From: Crotalaria pallida
Lineage: Eukaryota > Streptophyta > Magnoliopsida > Fabales > Fabaceae
Assembly (NCBI GenBank): GCA_037953625.1
Contig: CM075652.1
Location: forward strand, 53,003,501-53,067,500
Reading direction: 5' to 3'
DNA: 64,000 bases
Shown: positions 12,166 through 23,157 of the stretch, piece by piece
Numbering within the stretch: the first letter of the stretch is position 1
How the letters are laid out: every line of letters begins with the position of its first letter
The notes under the pieces: generated by a model
Seen by the model: the letters and a program-made list of their open reading frames with translations, nothing else
What the model was told of the DNA's origin: nothing
Databases searched by the model: none
Translations under genes and position numbers: made by a program

Positions 12166-12487
12166 ATGGGATAAATAATGGTTGTGAGATTTTTAAATTT
12201 TAAAAAATAAAAAATTGTTTATGTTATAACATTGATCCCGGTTCCGTGTTTTTATTATTCATCCCAGTTGAAGTAAAACAACGGGATAAATAAGGTTTGT
12301 GTGATTTTTAATTTTTTAAAAAATAAAAAAATATATATGATACAACATTGATCCCGGTTCCGTGTTTTTTTATAACCGGGATCAATAAATTTATGGTATT
12401 TTTTAACTATCATTTGTCTATTAATCCCAGTTCCGGAACGGAACCGGGATTAATATCCGCCTACTTTTTTGCAATTCTGTAGTAGTG

Positions 12488-13060
12488 CACGTTCGCTATT
12501 ATCGTGCTCCATCTTCTCACGACTCAGAAGTGATGATTTCAACTCATCAATATTAAGGCTTTCACGCCCATATATGAGAGTTTCTCTAAAATGCTTGTAC
12601 GAGGGAGGTAGGGAGCAAAGCAACAACATTGCTTGTTGCTCACTTGAAAATGACTCGTCTATATTTTTCAATTCCATAGTCAAAGAAGTGAACTCAGAAA
12701 TGTGTGATTTAACGGATGTCCCTTCATCCATTCGAAGTGTATACAAATGTTGTAACACACCGAGACGATTAGCCACCGTTTTTTTCATGTATAGGGATTC
12801 TAACTTGGTCCACAAAGCCTCTGTCGTCTTCTCCGATAAGACCTCCTGCAAAACATCGTCTGTGATGGATAGGTGAATAGTTGACATAGCTTTTGCATCT
12901 ATGTCGTCCCACTCAGAATCCTTCATTGTGTCAGGCTTCTTTTCTTTCCCAAAAAGTGCCACCTTTAAATTTTGCTGGGTCAAAACAACCATCATGCGAA
13001 CCTTCCACATTCCAAAATTGATGAGCCCATCAAACTGCTGAATATCGAATTTTGTAGTCG
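12488..13060 (-). pseudogene. copia B gag, N-terminal part
   Basis: Minus strand from about 13060 reads KFDIQQFDGLINFGMWKVRM and continues through a typical copia UBN2/gag domain (LWTKLESLYMKK, LHNLYTLRM-like segment, LPPSYKHFRETL). It is open to HDNSERA, where the CACTA transposon interrupts it at 12487. No initiator methionine is seen at the expected place before KFDI. The rest of gag is at 6586-6782. Confidence 0.9.
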
Positions 13061-13103
13061 TATTTTATAATACACAAATTCCCAAAACGCCCTGCTACCA
13101 GTT

Positions 13104-13516
13104 TGTTATAAAATGAGCGGAAATAAATTGGAATAATGAATAAGTGTGGTTCAGCTTATAGCTTTCTCCACATATAAAATGACGACATACAACGATATTA
13201 TTATTTGATAACAACCTGAACCTCAAATACACCCAAAATACGACACGATATTTTCTCACCGGTGTATATATATACTAAATTCTCTAAAATGACACAAAGA
13301 GAATACACGGTGTTTGTTGTTGTTATTCTATTGTTGTTGTTGCTGTTGATGGATGCTACAAATGAGAAAAAAGGCAACATATATATACCCAAAGCTATAA
13401 CTAATTTTAGCTTAGAAACAAAGACAATTTCTCTTAATCAGAGAAAAAAGTGGAGGCATAGAAAAAACCGGAAGAGGAATTCTCTTTGGTTCTTCCATTT
13501 TAATGCCATAATAACA
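13104..13516 (-). repeat. 5' LTR of copia B
   Basis: 413 bp with the same ends as the LTR at 2981-3393 and about 94% identical by eye. The primer-binding site adjoins it on the internal side. Target duplication AGATT follows at 13517-13521. Confidence 0.93.
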
Positions 13517-13696
13517 AGATTTTTTTTATAGGACACTTAAGTCTGCAGTTGAGATGGTTGACAAAGTGGACGGAGGGACTTAAGTGTCCCATAAAAAAAA
13601 TTTCGGGACTAAAAGTGACTTTCCACATTTTGAGGGACTAGAGTGTCCCATCTAAAAAACAGGAGGGACCAAAGTGGTACTTCACTCTTAAAATTA

Positions 13697-15689
13697 AATT
13701 AAATAAGAAATTTTATATTATAATTAATATATTAAATGTAATGTGTGTGATTTGGTTTAGTTGATTTTTTATAAAATAAATCTAAAATCCAATATGAAAG
13801 GATTAGTTCTTACAAAATCAATCTAAAATGAGAAAAAAAATCGATTTAAATTATTTTGAATTTTTTATAAGTATTTTTTTTTTTTGAATTGCTTTGGATA
13901 TGAATACTCTTATTTATTTATTTTTTTAAAAAAAGAAAAAAGTAACCTACAAATGAAATTGGAATCAATTAGATAAGTTAAGTTTTGAACTATAAAAATT
14001 CAAAACCGAGCTTTTGAATTGCAATAATCTATTTTTAAGGGTTAAACTACAACTATCAAAACTATAGCAATTGTCTTTAAAAAAAAAAAATTGAAAAGGT
14101 TGGAGTGATCCGCAACTTTTTACTAGAAAAATTCTTTTTCACCTTTTAAAAGCGCTAAATTAGGCACGTGAGTCAAATATTAGAATTATCTGGAAAGTTC
14201 TGAACCCGGATGCAAGTGGTAATTGAATTGCAGAATCTATTAATCCTTAAAACAACGAAGGTACAATGAACATGTCAAGCATTCATTTCAAAGACCATTC
14301 AACCAGCAGGTTCACAGCATTGTGTCATTGTCACGAACTTTTTGGTTTTGATGCTTGTTTTGTTTGTACCATTACCAGCGGAGCAGCCAGAGGATCTAGT
14401 GAAATTGTTCATGTCTTGTTGTTCTATCCTCCTCTATTTAGTATTTACGAATCCCCATGTTGACATCGTCACCGTTATACATTGGTGATGCAAAAGTATC
14501 CATGAATCTAGCCATTATATATCATTATTAAAATGATAAAGCAAAATGCTATGCACGCGTGAGCACTCACATAATTTCAAATAATTTTAAAACAATGAAA
14601 AATTCAACTTGTACTTATTAAATAATCAAGCTTTTTATAACCAACATTAGGGCCTGCTTTGGTCTGTATTGTAGCTTAATATTCCCACTTGCCACTTGCT
14701 TAAGCATTATGAGTGCATCAGAATCCTATTGTTAATTACCGCATAAACATACTTAGATACATGAATAATAACAAAGAAGGGGAAGCAGATACATGAATTA
14801 ATTTTTGAGGGTTAGATACATGAATTATTACTGTATTTAGATTTAGATTTGCGTTGTTTGCCTTTTTGTGGACTATTTTATTTGTTGACTAAAGTTTTTG
14901 CTTAATGACAAACGGTTAAGTATGTTTTTATATCATCATATAATAATAGGAAGAATAAAATATTGATCTTCAAAAGCGGTAGATTCAGTACTTTTTGAAT
15001 TTTTCTTATTAAAAAAATTCAGTACTTAAAAAAAAATTTATGTATCATCAATAACTGTTAGTAAAAGAATTACGAAACGACAAATTAATATAACATGATA
15101 TGATATATGCATATATTAAATCTTAATGTATTTAAACTTTAGAGACGCCTCTTAGAAAATAAATATTAAAGTTAAAGGAACACTAGAAACAAGGGACACC
15201 TGGGATAAAGAAGATTGATAAGAAACCTTGGATAAGCAGCCGCAAAATGCTTGAAATAAAATTATTGAACACTATACTATCTAGCGTGGTTGAAGTTGTG
15301 CTGAAAAGAAAATAGAATTGGAGTTGATTAATTAATTTAGCTAATCAATAATTGCCGCAGCCTTCCAAATTAGGATAAATCAATTCTTTATAGGCAAATT
15401 ATTATTATTTAGGAGGGGGGATTATATCAATTCTAATCACAAGATTAGTTCGACTTTGCCATCCATTGGCCATTTCCTTAAGAGGACAAATTAAAATTTG
15501 CAGTTTTATACTTCGAATTATTTTATGCTCAAATGTGTCGCCAAAACAAAATAATTTTAATTCCAAACCTAATGAAATACAAAGTTTTGACACGAAAAGT
15601 GGGATACATTAAATATTATTGTCCCTTCACTTAGATAATATATTATATTTTATATATCTCAACCATTTATCAATTAATTTTTTTATGGT
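13697..15689. other. intergenic, no recognised gene
   Basis: Strongly AT-rich with homopolymer runs. Short open frames (for example 65 codons at 14266-14463) show no family resemblance or codon pattern. I see no tRNA, intact gene or bounded element. Confidence 0.5.
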
Positions 15690-16259
15690 AAAGATTGAAA
15701 ATAATTACCCGTACAAATAATACAAAACCAAGAGCATGGTCTAGTTCAACTAGCTCCTTGTCATCTTCCATGAAGGATTCGAAGAGAAAGCAAAACAAGC
15801 AAACCTCCTCACAAAACCCTGAGCATACTTGGGAAATTACAAAACAATTATTGCCAAACTTAATTATGACTATTCAAGAGCATAATTTCCCTATTTTACA
15901 TTATGTGGTGAATGACTTTAGCAAGTCTAATATGAATTTCCATTTAGTTAATGTGAAACACTGCCTGACATTTTTTGTGCTTGCGTACAAAAATTCTAGA
16001 ATTCTTCTCTTCCCAAATGTGATAAACAATGTCAATGATGATAGCATACAATACTGCTTTCTTTAATTTGCTGGTTCTCCAAGTATACAATATTCTGTCA
16101 CCTGTCACCAATATGAATCTCCTAGTGAGAGCTTCCATGACTAGGACAAATAACACAGGAAATATTGAACTCCTTATCTTAAACCTTTTTTCCCGTTGAA
16201 ACACCTGCTAAGCCACCATTCAATGGCAGCAGTGAGAAAGTAAGGGTAGCGATGCATAT
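15690..16259 (-). pseudogene. LINE (non-LTR retrotransposon) fragment, late RT and C-terminal zinc region
   Basis: The minus strand reads, from 16259 leftward, the late reverse transcriptase segment (LNGGLAGVSTGKK, then LFVLVMEALTRRF) and, after frameshifts, the C-terminal zf-RVT-like segment (VYHIWEEKNSRIF). It is the downstream half of a LINE split by the copia at 16260-22129; the upstream half is 22130-22260. Removing the copia with one copy of CATAT restores an unbroken RT frame across the site. The 3' end is probably near 15680 at a short A-rich tract, but no target duplication was found for the LINE. Confidence 0.82.
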
Positions 16260-16824
16260 TCAAAGAATATGAAATTGCTTGAGAAATGATTCAACAATTG
16301 TTGAATCTAGAGAGAAAACAGTTGAGTAAAGAAGAATCTAGAAGAAGAATTAGAGAGAATGAGAGAAACTCAATAAAGGAAATTTCTGGAATATTATTGC
16401 TCAAATGAATCTAGTCATTACAATTAGTATTTATACATGATTTGATCAGTTAGCTGCTAACTAACTAAAACTAACTATCTAACTAACTAACTAACTAATG
16501 TGTTAGATAAATAATAACTCTTCCTTCATGTAACTTGAGCAATGAATAATCGATCCTGTGGCTGCAATCTGTCATCAGGTTAGTGATCGTGTAGTTGAGC
16601 TTTGCTTGGCTGATGCCGAGCTTAAACCGAGCTTGAACCGATATGTCCTCACTCAACCAACTAATCCGAGCTTGAACCGAACAGTTCTCACTATTAGCTT
16701 GCTAATCAACTAACCGGGCCGATCTTGAACCGAGCTCATCAACTAACCGAGCTTAAGCTTAACTTGCTTATCAACTAATCCAGCCGAGCTTGAATCGAGC
16801 TCATCAACTAACCGAGCTTGAGCT
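16260..16824 (-). repeat. 3' LTR of copia C
   Basis: 565 bp. It matches 21562-22129 with scattered substitutions and one indel of about 11 bp. It contains short degenerate repeats of the type CCGAGCTTGAACCGAGC in its 5' part (plus coordinates 16610-16815). The boundary at 16259/16260 is fixed by comparison with the other LTR and by the CATAT duplication. Confidence 0.92.
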
Positions 16825-16894
16825 CGGTTTAATACCCCCCCCCCCCCCCGCAAGCTGGTGGTGAGTAGAGATCGAGCAAACCCAGCTTGGAACC

Positions 16895-19800
16895 TTAACC
16901 AAGGAAAAGTTTCGGACTTAAGGCCTTGGTAAAGATATCAGCAAGTTGAAGCTCAGTAGGAATAGGAAGTAACTTGAGAAGACCAGAAGTAGCTTTTTCT
17001 CGAACAATATGACAGTCGATCTCAATGTGCTTAGTCCGTTCATGATACACTGGATTAGAAGCAATATACAAGGCAGTTTGATTATCATAGTAGAGCAGAA
17101 CAAGTGACTGAAATGGGATTTGGAAATCGTGTAACAAATAAGTCAACCACTGAACTTCATGAACAGCATAAGCCAAGCCTCGATATTCGGCTTCACAAGA
17201 ACTTCCAGATACTGTTTTCTACCGTTTAAATTTCCATGAAATGAGAGAATTGCCAAGGTACATACAATAGCCACTGACAAACCTACGAGTATCAGGGCAT
17301 GATGCCCAATCGCTATCAGTGTAGCCTTTGATATGAGCTGTAGAATCCACTAGAAAGAATAAACCAAGGGAAGGACAACCTTTAAGAAATCGCAGGATTC
17401 TAAGAGCAGCTGCATAATGAATGTCAGTGGGTTGATGCATAAACTGAGCTAAATTCTGAAAGGCAAAAATGATGTCAGGACGTGTGTTAGTTAGATAGAG
17501 AAGCCTTCCAACCAAACGTCTATAGGGAAATAGATCAGAAAGCACAGTACCAGAACTAGCACTCAGATGAACATAACTATCAATTGGAGTATTGACAGGT
17601 TTACAACCAATCAGACCAGCTTCTCCAATTAACTCCAAAGCATATTTCCTCTGACTCATGGCAATGACATTCTTGTTTTGAGCAATTTCAAAACCAAGAA
17701 AGAACCTTAGGTCACCAAGATCCTTGATTTTGAAGGTAGAATCAAGTGAATATTTAATAGCAACAATCTCATTCAGATCAGTACCAGTTAGAATAATGTC
17801 ATCCACATACACAAGTAAGGCAGTAAAGCTTGTAGTACTGGATTTAATGAATAGGGAATAATCATGAAGAGATTGCCTATAGCCTGCAGCAATGAGGAAG
17901 GTGGATAATCGTGCAAACCACTATCTGTTGGCTTGTTTCAAACCATAAAGAGACCTCCTTAACTTGCATACTTGCTGTGAACCAGTATGCAATCCTGGTG
18001 GCATTTTCATGTAGACTTCCTCCTCTAAATCTCCATGTAAAAATGCATTGTTCACATCAAGTTGTTGCAAATGCCAGTGATTCATAGAAGCTAATAAGGC
18101 AATAAGAATTCTCACAGTGGAAATTTTAGCCACTGGAGAAAATGTATCAAGGTAATCAATGCCTTCTCTTTGTGTGTAGCCTTGTGCAACTAAACGGGCT
18201 TTAAGTCTCTCAATAGTGCTATCTGCCTTTCTCTTGATTTTGTAAAACCATTTACATCCAATTGCTTCTTTGCCCTCAGGTAAATCAGTGATTTCCCATG
18301 TATGATTCATATCAAGGGCAGCAAGCTCGGCCTGCATAGCCTGAACCCAACCAGGATGTTTAGCAGCTTCAGCATAGGACTTAGGTTCTGTATCTGCAGA
18401 CATACTCAATACATAATGCTTATATAATGAAGAGAGTTTATCAAAAGCATGATATTGAGTAATTGGATGTGTTGTGGAACTCTGAGGAGAACTGTCAGTA
18501 AGAATGTTGCAGCAGTAATCCCTTAAATATCCTGGAGGTTTACTAGCCCTTGTAGACTGTCTCACAGGAATTGGTGGAGAATTTGGAAAGACAGCTGGTC
18601 CTAATGAATCGGTGCCAGAAGTCCCTACAGGAGGCTGAGGAGAAGAAAACAAATCATCATATACAAAAGGAAATGAAGAGATATTTGGTGCTGGCATGAG
18701 TGAATCAGTAAAGGAAGATGTCAAATCAGCCTTGTAAGGGAAAACCTTCTCATAGAAAATGACATTTCTACTGACAGAGAGTTCTCTTGTTGCAAGATTG
18801 AGGACAATGAAACCTTTTGTACCTTATTTGAATCCCAAAAATAGACATTTGGCAGCTCTAGGATCCAATTTATCTCTGTGAACTGATAAGGTACTAGAGA
18901 AACACAAAGAACCAAACACTCTCAGATTTGCATAGTCTGGCACAATGTTGAACAATCTGAGATATGGTGAATCATTGTCCGATAAGGGAGTTGGAAGCAT
19001 GTTGATAATATGCACAGCATGTCCAATAGCATAATTCCAATATATTTTGGGAATTTGGATTTGTAACATGAGTGCTCTAGTCACATTAAGTATATGTTGG
19101 TGCTTCCTTTCCACCAAACCATTTTGCTGAGGAGTATAGACACATGAGATTTGATGGATAATCCCCTTTTCTTGATAAAATTTGGCCATCATGAATTCAC
19201 GACCATTGTCACTTATAATTACTTTGACTTTCTTACCAAACTATGTGTCCGCAAATGCTATGAAATTCTGTACAAGTCCTGAAACTTTTGACTTATTTTT
19301 CATCATATAGATCCAGCAAAATCTTGAGTAATCATCAACTATAGTGAGAAAATATCTATGACCATGTATAGAAGGAATAGAGAAAGGTCCCCAAATGTCA
19401 GTATAAATAAGATCAAAACAGTTTAGGCTCTTTGTAGTACTCAAAGGAAAAGGAAATTTCTTTTGTTTTGAAAAATGACATACATCACAAATCAAAGACT
19501 TATTACAAATGACAGAAGGAAAAATTGACTTGATATTATGAAGGCAATCAAAGGATGGATGTGCTAATCTATAATGCCATAGATCATGCACATGCTCATT
19601 ATTTTCAGAAGCTAAATGCAAAGAGACATGATTAGTAAGTGAAGCTACTCTCAAGATGTACAAGCCTGCAACAACACTAGTTGTACCAATCTTCCTTAAT
19701 GTACTCAAATCTTGTATGAGACCTTGTGAGGAATCAAAATTCAGAAAACAAGACATGGTATTTGTCAACTTAGTGATAGAAATAAGATTCAGGGAAAAAC

Positions 19801-20340
19801 AAGGAATATACAAGACATCAGTGATGACAAAATTTGAAGAAAGGGAAATAGAGCCTGAAAATTGTGCTACCACCTTAGTACCATTAGGCAGTTTTATATG
19901 TATTGGTCTTATTCTGTGAAATGAATTGAAATGCACAAGGGAACAACATATATGATTTGTTCCTCCACTGTCCAAAATCCACTCACTATAACTGACATGG
20001 TTACTTGATTTATCATTACTCACTGAACTCACAGCTGATGGCTTGGATGCAACAGTGCTGAGTTGATTGACTGCAGGATTGCTTTGATTTTTCCCTTTCA
20101 TTGCCTGCTGCATCATAGTCATCAAACCTGTGTATTGTTCCTTTTGTAAAACCAAAGTGATTCTCCTCAGTTGAGAATTTATCTTCAGAAGCAAGTGACT
20201 CATGTGTTTCTTCGTCAGTTTCATGTGAACTTTCAGCCATATTAGCATAACCTTGATTAGGTTTAGAGGACTTCCAATTTGTAGGGAAACCATGTTTCTT
20301 GTAACAGATATCAACAATGTGTCCTATCCTACCACAATAG
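16895..20340 (-). pseudogene. copia C pol remnant: zinc knuckle, protease, integrase, RT, RNase H
   Basis: Minus-strand order: knuckle CTYCGRIGHIVDIC (near 20340); protease WILDSGGTNHICC; pre-integrase LWHYRLAHPSFDCLHN; integrase (TDIWGPFSIPS, CVYTPQQNGLVERKHQH); RT at 18724-17219 with HLQQLDVNNAFLHGDLEEE, RRSLYGLKQANR and intact catalytic YVDD (MYVDDIILTG); RNase H (SCEAEYRGLAYAV, YHERTKHIEIDCHIVRE, ADIFTKAL). The frame is almost continuous, broken mainly by single nonsense codons: TAG at 19241-19243, 17921-17923 and 17219-17221, each where the family has glutamine, and TAA near 18824. With few frameshifts it is younger than the copies at 1125 and 3409, but it cannot make pol as it stands. 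Confidence 0.93.
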
Positions 20341-21516
20341 GTACACTCCTTGTTATGATAATTTGAGTTTGAACCAGTTCCCTTAGAACTCCTTTAGCTC
20401 CATTTTCATTGTTTTGTCCCTTATATGCATTATGCTTATTTCCATTATTACTGTTCCTATTATATGTTGCAGCAACAGTCTTTGTTTCTACAAGAGTACC
20501 AAATAACTGCCTCTCTTGTTGAGTAACTAATGCAAAGGCTCTACTTAGGTCAGGAACAGGATCCATCATCAGTAACTGAGTTTTCACATTATCAAAAACA
20601 TCATTCAATCCTCTTACAAACCGTATTACTCTATCTTCTTTCAATCGTTTATCAACTTTAACCAAAGCATCACAGGCACATTTAATTGCAAAATTGCATG
20701 TACGCATAGGCCTAAACTTGTCTAATTCATCCCAAAGGATTTTCAATTGAGTAAAATATGTAGTAACCGAAACATCACCTTGTTTCATTGCTGCAATTTG
20801 CTCTTGAATATCTACTATGCGCACCAGATCTCCTCGTGAGAAACGATTCTTAAGCTCTTTCCAAATGTCATCAACTTTATCGATATTAAGGTTCCATCTC
20901 AAAACCAATTGGCAATGAGAGGAGTATCCCAACAGGTATTTAAACCATGCCATGTATTATGAGGCAGGCGATGTGGGACTTCCAACACGCCCCCTCCAAC
21001 GAAGCCTGCCGGACCAGGCAAAGGGTATCTATTGACCCATAACAAAGGGCAACTTTTGGCCCATAACAACCGGAAAGAAGTTGGGCTCTGGCTCTGATAC
21101 CATATTAAGGTTCCATCTCAAAACCAATTGGCAATGAGAGGAGTAGCCCAACAGGTATTTAAACCATGTCATGTATTATGAGGCAGGCGATGTGGGACTT
21201 CCAACAATCGATATACAAAATACTCTGCGCAATGTGAGAAGAAACTGAATCGAATAATCCACAAAGCTACCATGTTATTCGATCGCTCCCAAGCTCGATA
21301 TAGTGGATCTTCTCGCCTCGGTGCCTCGATTGTTCCATACACGAAATCAAGCTTATTCTTCGAACTCAAACAAATTTTCATCGATCGACTCCATTAATGA
21401 TAATTATCTCCATTAAGAGGTGGAGATACTAACACTGCTCCTGGATTTTCTGATGGATGTAAATAGAACATAGAACCTGGATTTTGTGTAATATCAATGT
21501 AAGGAGAATCTGACAT
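20324..21516 (-). pseudogene. copia C gag, split by a TRIM
   Basis: Gag appears to start with ATG at 21516-21514 (MSDSPYIDITQNPG), shortly downstream of the primer-binding site. It continues to LNGDNYH, where a TAA near 21400 interrupts it, and through KNKLDFVYGTIEAPRREDP. The TRIM at 20884-21206 then cuts it, and it resumes with IDKVDDIWKELKNRFSRGDL to the zinc knuckle near 20340. The architecture is the UBN2/DUF-type copia gag. The methionine of the downstream open frame at 20953 is contributed by the TRIM and is not a real start. Confidence 0.9.
20884..21206 (-). mobile_element. TRIM (terminal-repeat retrotransposon in miniature)
   Basis: Two 104-bp terminal repeats, 20884-20987 and 21103-21206, surround only 115 bp. 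On the minus strand each begins TGTTGGAAGTCCCACATC and ends GGAACCTTAATA. The internal part starts with the primer-binding site TGGTATCAGAGCC (near 21091-21102) and ends with the purine tract GGAGGGGGCG. The 5-bp duplication ATCGA flanks it (20879-20883 and 21207-21211). It has no coding capacity. A relative is at 41332-41673. Confidence 0.93.
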
Positions 21517-21561
21517 TGTGAATAATGGCACTGCAGAGCTCAAGATTGAGCTCTGATACCA

Positions 21562-22129
21562 TCAAAGAATATGAAAGTGCTCGAGAAATTATTCAACAAT
21601 TGTTGAATCTAGAGAGAAAACAGTTGAGTAAAGAAGAATCTAGAAGAAGAATTAGAGAGAATGAGAGAAACTCAATAAAGGAAATTTCTGGAATATTATT
21701 GCTCAAATGAATCTAGTCATTACAATTAGTATTTATACATGATTTGATCAGTTAGCTTCTAACTAACTAAAACAAACTATCTAACTAACTAACTAACTAA
21801 TGTGTTAGTTAAATAATAACTCCTGCTTCATGTAACTTGAGCAGTGAATAATCGATCATGTGGCTGCAATCTGTCATCAAGTTAGTGATCGTGTAGTTGA
21901 GCTTTGCTTGGTTGATGTCGAGCTTAAACCGATATGTCCTCACTCAACCAACCGACCCGAGCTTGAACCAAACTGTTCTCACTATTAGCTTGCTAATCAA
22001 CTAACCGGGCCGATCTTGATCCGAGCTCATCAACTAACCGAGCTTAAGCTCAGTTAACTTGCTCATCAACTAATCCGGCCGAGCTTGAACCGAGCTCATC
22101 AACTAACCGAGCTTGAGCTCGGTTTAATA
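21562..22129 (-). repeat. 5' LTR of copia C
   Basis: 568 bp, partner of 16260-16824, followed on the minus strand by TGGTATCAGAGC. The open frame at 21525-21710 lies across the LTR boundary and is not a gene. Confidence 0.92.
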
Positions 22130-22260
22130 CATATCCTGAACCAATTAACGCGGGGAATTTATAGCCCAAAACATTTCCTCAATAAACCTCCAATTAACCG
22201 AGTCATAAGCATTTTTCAAATAAATCTTCCTTAAGTATTTGAGAGAGGGACCAGAGAGGG
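22130..22260 (-). pseudogene. LINE fragment, reverse transcriptase core
   Basis: The minus strand reads KNAYDSVNWRFIEEMFWAI, the conserved LINE RT block (family form D-L-x-K-A-Y-D-S-V). It is the upstream half of the LINE continued at 15690-16259. It begins abruptly near 22260, so the LINE is 5' truncated, as most are. Confidence 0.82.
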
Positions 22261-23157
22261 ATCCTTTATATTTTACAGTTATCGATTCATTTTATAAGTA
22301 AAAATATGTAGCAAATGTTAAAAGTTTGATGCAAGTTGTTTGACCAAGTTCGGGTTGGGTAAAAAAAATGAGGGTCGTTCGAGTGAAAAATTACTTAACG
22401 AAGTTCTATAGTGAACCGGTTTTTCAATGTGGCAAAGAAAACATTTTGTGGCCTGAACTTGCAAGCCAAAGACTACATCAAGTTGAGGGCCTATAAGATC
22501 GAATATTTTGAGTAATGAATTTTAAACCTCAAAAACCTGATTTGAACCCATATTATTAAATAATCCGTAAATTACCCATCCCTCCCCCTTTCTCGTTATC
22601 TCTTTCTTTTTTATTCCTAAACCCCATTTTTCAACTCTTCCCAATCGCTCCCATTGAAATCCTCACATTCATCCTTCACTTACACCGTGTTCATCATTGT
22701 TGTTTCGTCCTTTACCACAACTGCTTCTATGTTTGATCGAAGAAGAATTGAAAAAAATAACAAGAAAGACAAAATAAAAAAAATAATAAATGGAAAAAAT
22801 AACAACCTCTGTTCAACCTCCGCCATGTTATTTCTTCATCATCGTGATATCGAGCGAACCTCACCTTACAACCACCATGGTCAAGTCCTATTGGTCAACT
22901 CTGCTTAGTTCTCCGCTTTGGTTTGACAGGAGCCACCACGCTTCATTCCAGATCTGCTCAACTGCCAAGCCCCAACGAGACATACATCACATATTTCTAT
23001 GTCCCTGCAAGTCATCGCCATCATCTTTAACACCTTCACCATGTACCTGACACACAACAATCAACGAGCCAAGCCTTTACAGAACCTCCTTGTCCTACCC
23101 TAGCCACGACCCACCTTTGTCCTAGAAATTGAACATGGTCTATGGTCATGAATTGGA
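22261..23157. other. intergenic, no recognised gene
   Basis: Moderately AT-rich, with a pyrimidine-rich part at about 22570-23100. Open frames at 22654-22908 and 22790-23050 overlap in different frames and show no family resemblance. The stretch ends with TTGGA (23153-23157), the left target duplication of copia D. Confidence 0.45.

Larger units (their letters stand above)
6783..12487. mobile_element. CACTA (En/Spm-type) DNA transposon carrying host gene fragments
   Basis: The left end is CACTACAACAAAATAGC and the right end is the inverse of CACTACTACAGAATTGC, the canonical CACTA terminus. The 3-bp duplication CAC is at 6780-6782 and 12488-12490. Subterminal regions carry many copies of GATCCCGGTTCCG and its reverse complement at both ends (about 6808-6850, 8368-8432, 8513, 12233-12450), the usual transposase-binding arrays. 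Length is 5705 bp, including a 1.46-kb solo LTR. I see no transposase reading frame, so it is non-autonomous. Exons of a host gene lie at 9020-10440. It interrupts the gag of copia B. Confidence 0.93.
2981..13516 (-). mobile_element. Ty1/copia retrotransposon B, complete with both LTRs
   Basis: Two 413-bp LTRs bound the element and the 5-bp duplication AGATT flanks it (2976-2980 and 13517-13521). On the minus strand the order is 5' LTR, a primer-binding site resembling initiator-Met tRNA (TGGTAGCAGGGC, about 13090-13101), gag, protease, integrase, reverse transcriptase, RNase H, the polypurine tract AAGGTGGAGATT and the 3' LTR. This is the copia gene order. The gag is interrupted by a CACTA element, so the retrotransposon alone is about 4.8 kb. 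By eye the LTRs are roughly 94% identical, so the insertion is not recent. The coding region has several stops and frameshifts. Confidence 0.93.
2888..13687. mobile_element. Mutator-type MITE, split by the copia at 2981-13516
   Basis: The two halves are 2888-2980 and 13522-13687, about 259 bp together. The outer ends are inverted: GAGTGAAATACCACTTTG on the left and the reverse complement of GAGTGAAGTACCACTTTG on the right. Both arms continue with blocks of the type GGGACTAAAGTG. The element is flanked by the 9-bp direct repeat TTAAAATTA at 2879-2887 and 13688-13696, the duplication length typical of Mutator-like elements. A related, uninterrupted copy lies at 55010-55347. It has no coding capacity. 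Confidence 0.85.
16260..22129 (-). mobile_element. Ty1/copia retrotransposon C with unusual LTR ends, inserted in a LINE
   Basis: LTRs are 16260-16824 and 21562-22129. Target duplication CATAT is at 16255-16259 and 22130-22134. On the minus strand the element starts TATTAAACCGAGC and its LTRs end ATTCTTTGA, instead of the usual TG...CA. A perfect initiator-Met primer-binding site (TGGTATCAGAGC) directly follows the 5' LTR at about 21550-21561. Before the 3' LTR comes a purine tract ending in 15 consecutive G (16825-16839). Gag, protease, integrase, RT and RNase H follow in copia order. A TRIM at 20884-21206 interrupts gag. The remaining element is about 5.5 kb and near full length, but its frame is broken by several nonsense codons. 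Confidence 0.94.

Noticed and set aside
14266..14463. 65-codon frame with several cysteines, considered as a small cysteine-rich secreted peptide
   Set aside because: No signal peptide at the N-terminus and no regular cysteine spacing; likely chance.
15695..16066. 123-codon plus-strand frame
   Set aside because: It is antisense to the LINE C-terminal region, which has clear family motifs on the minus strand.
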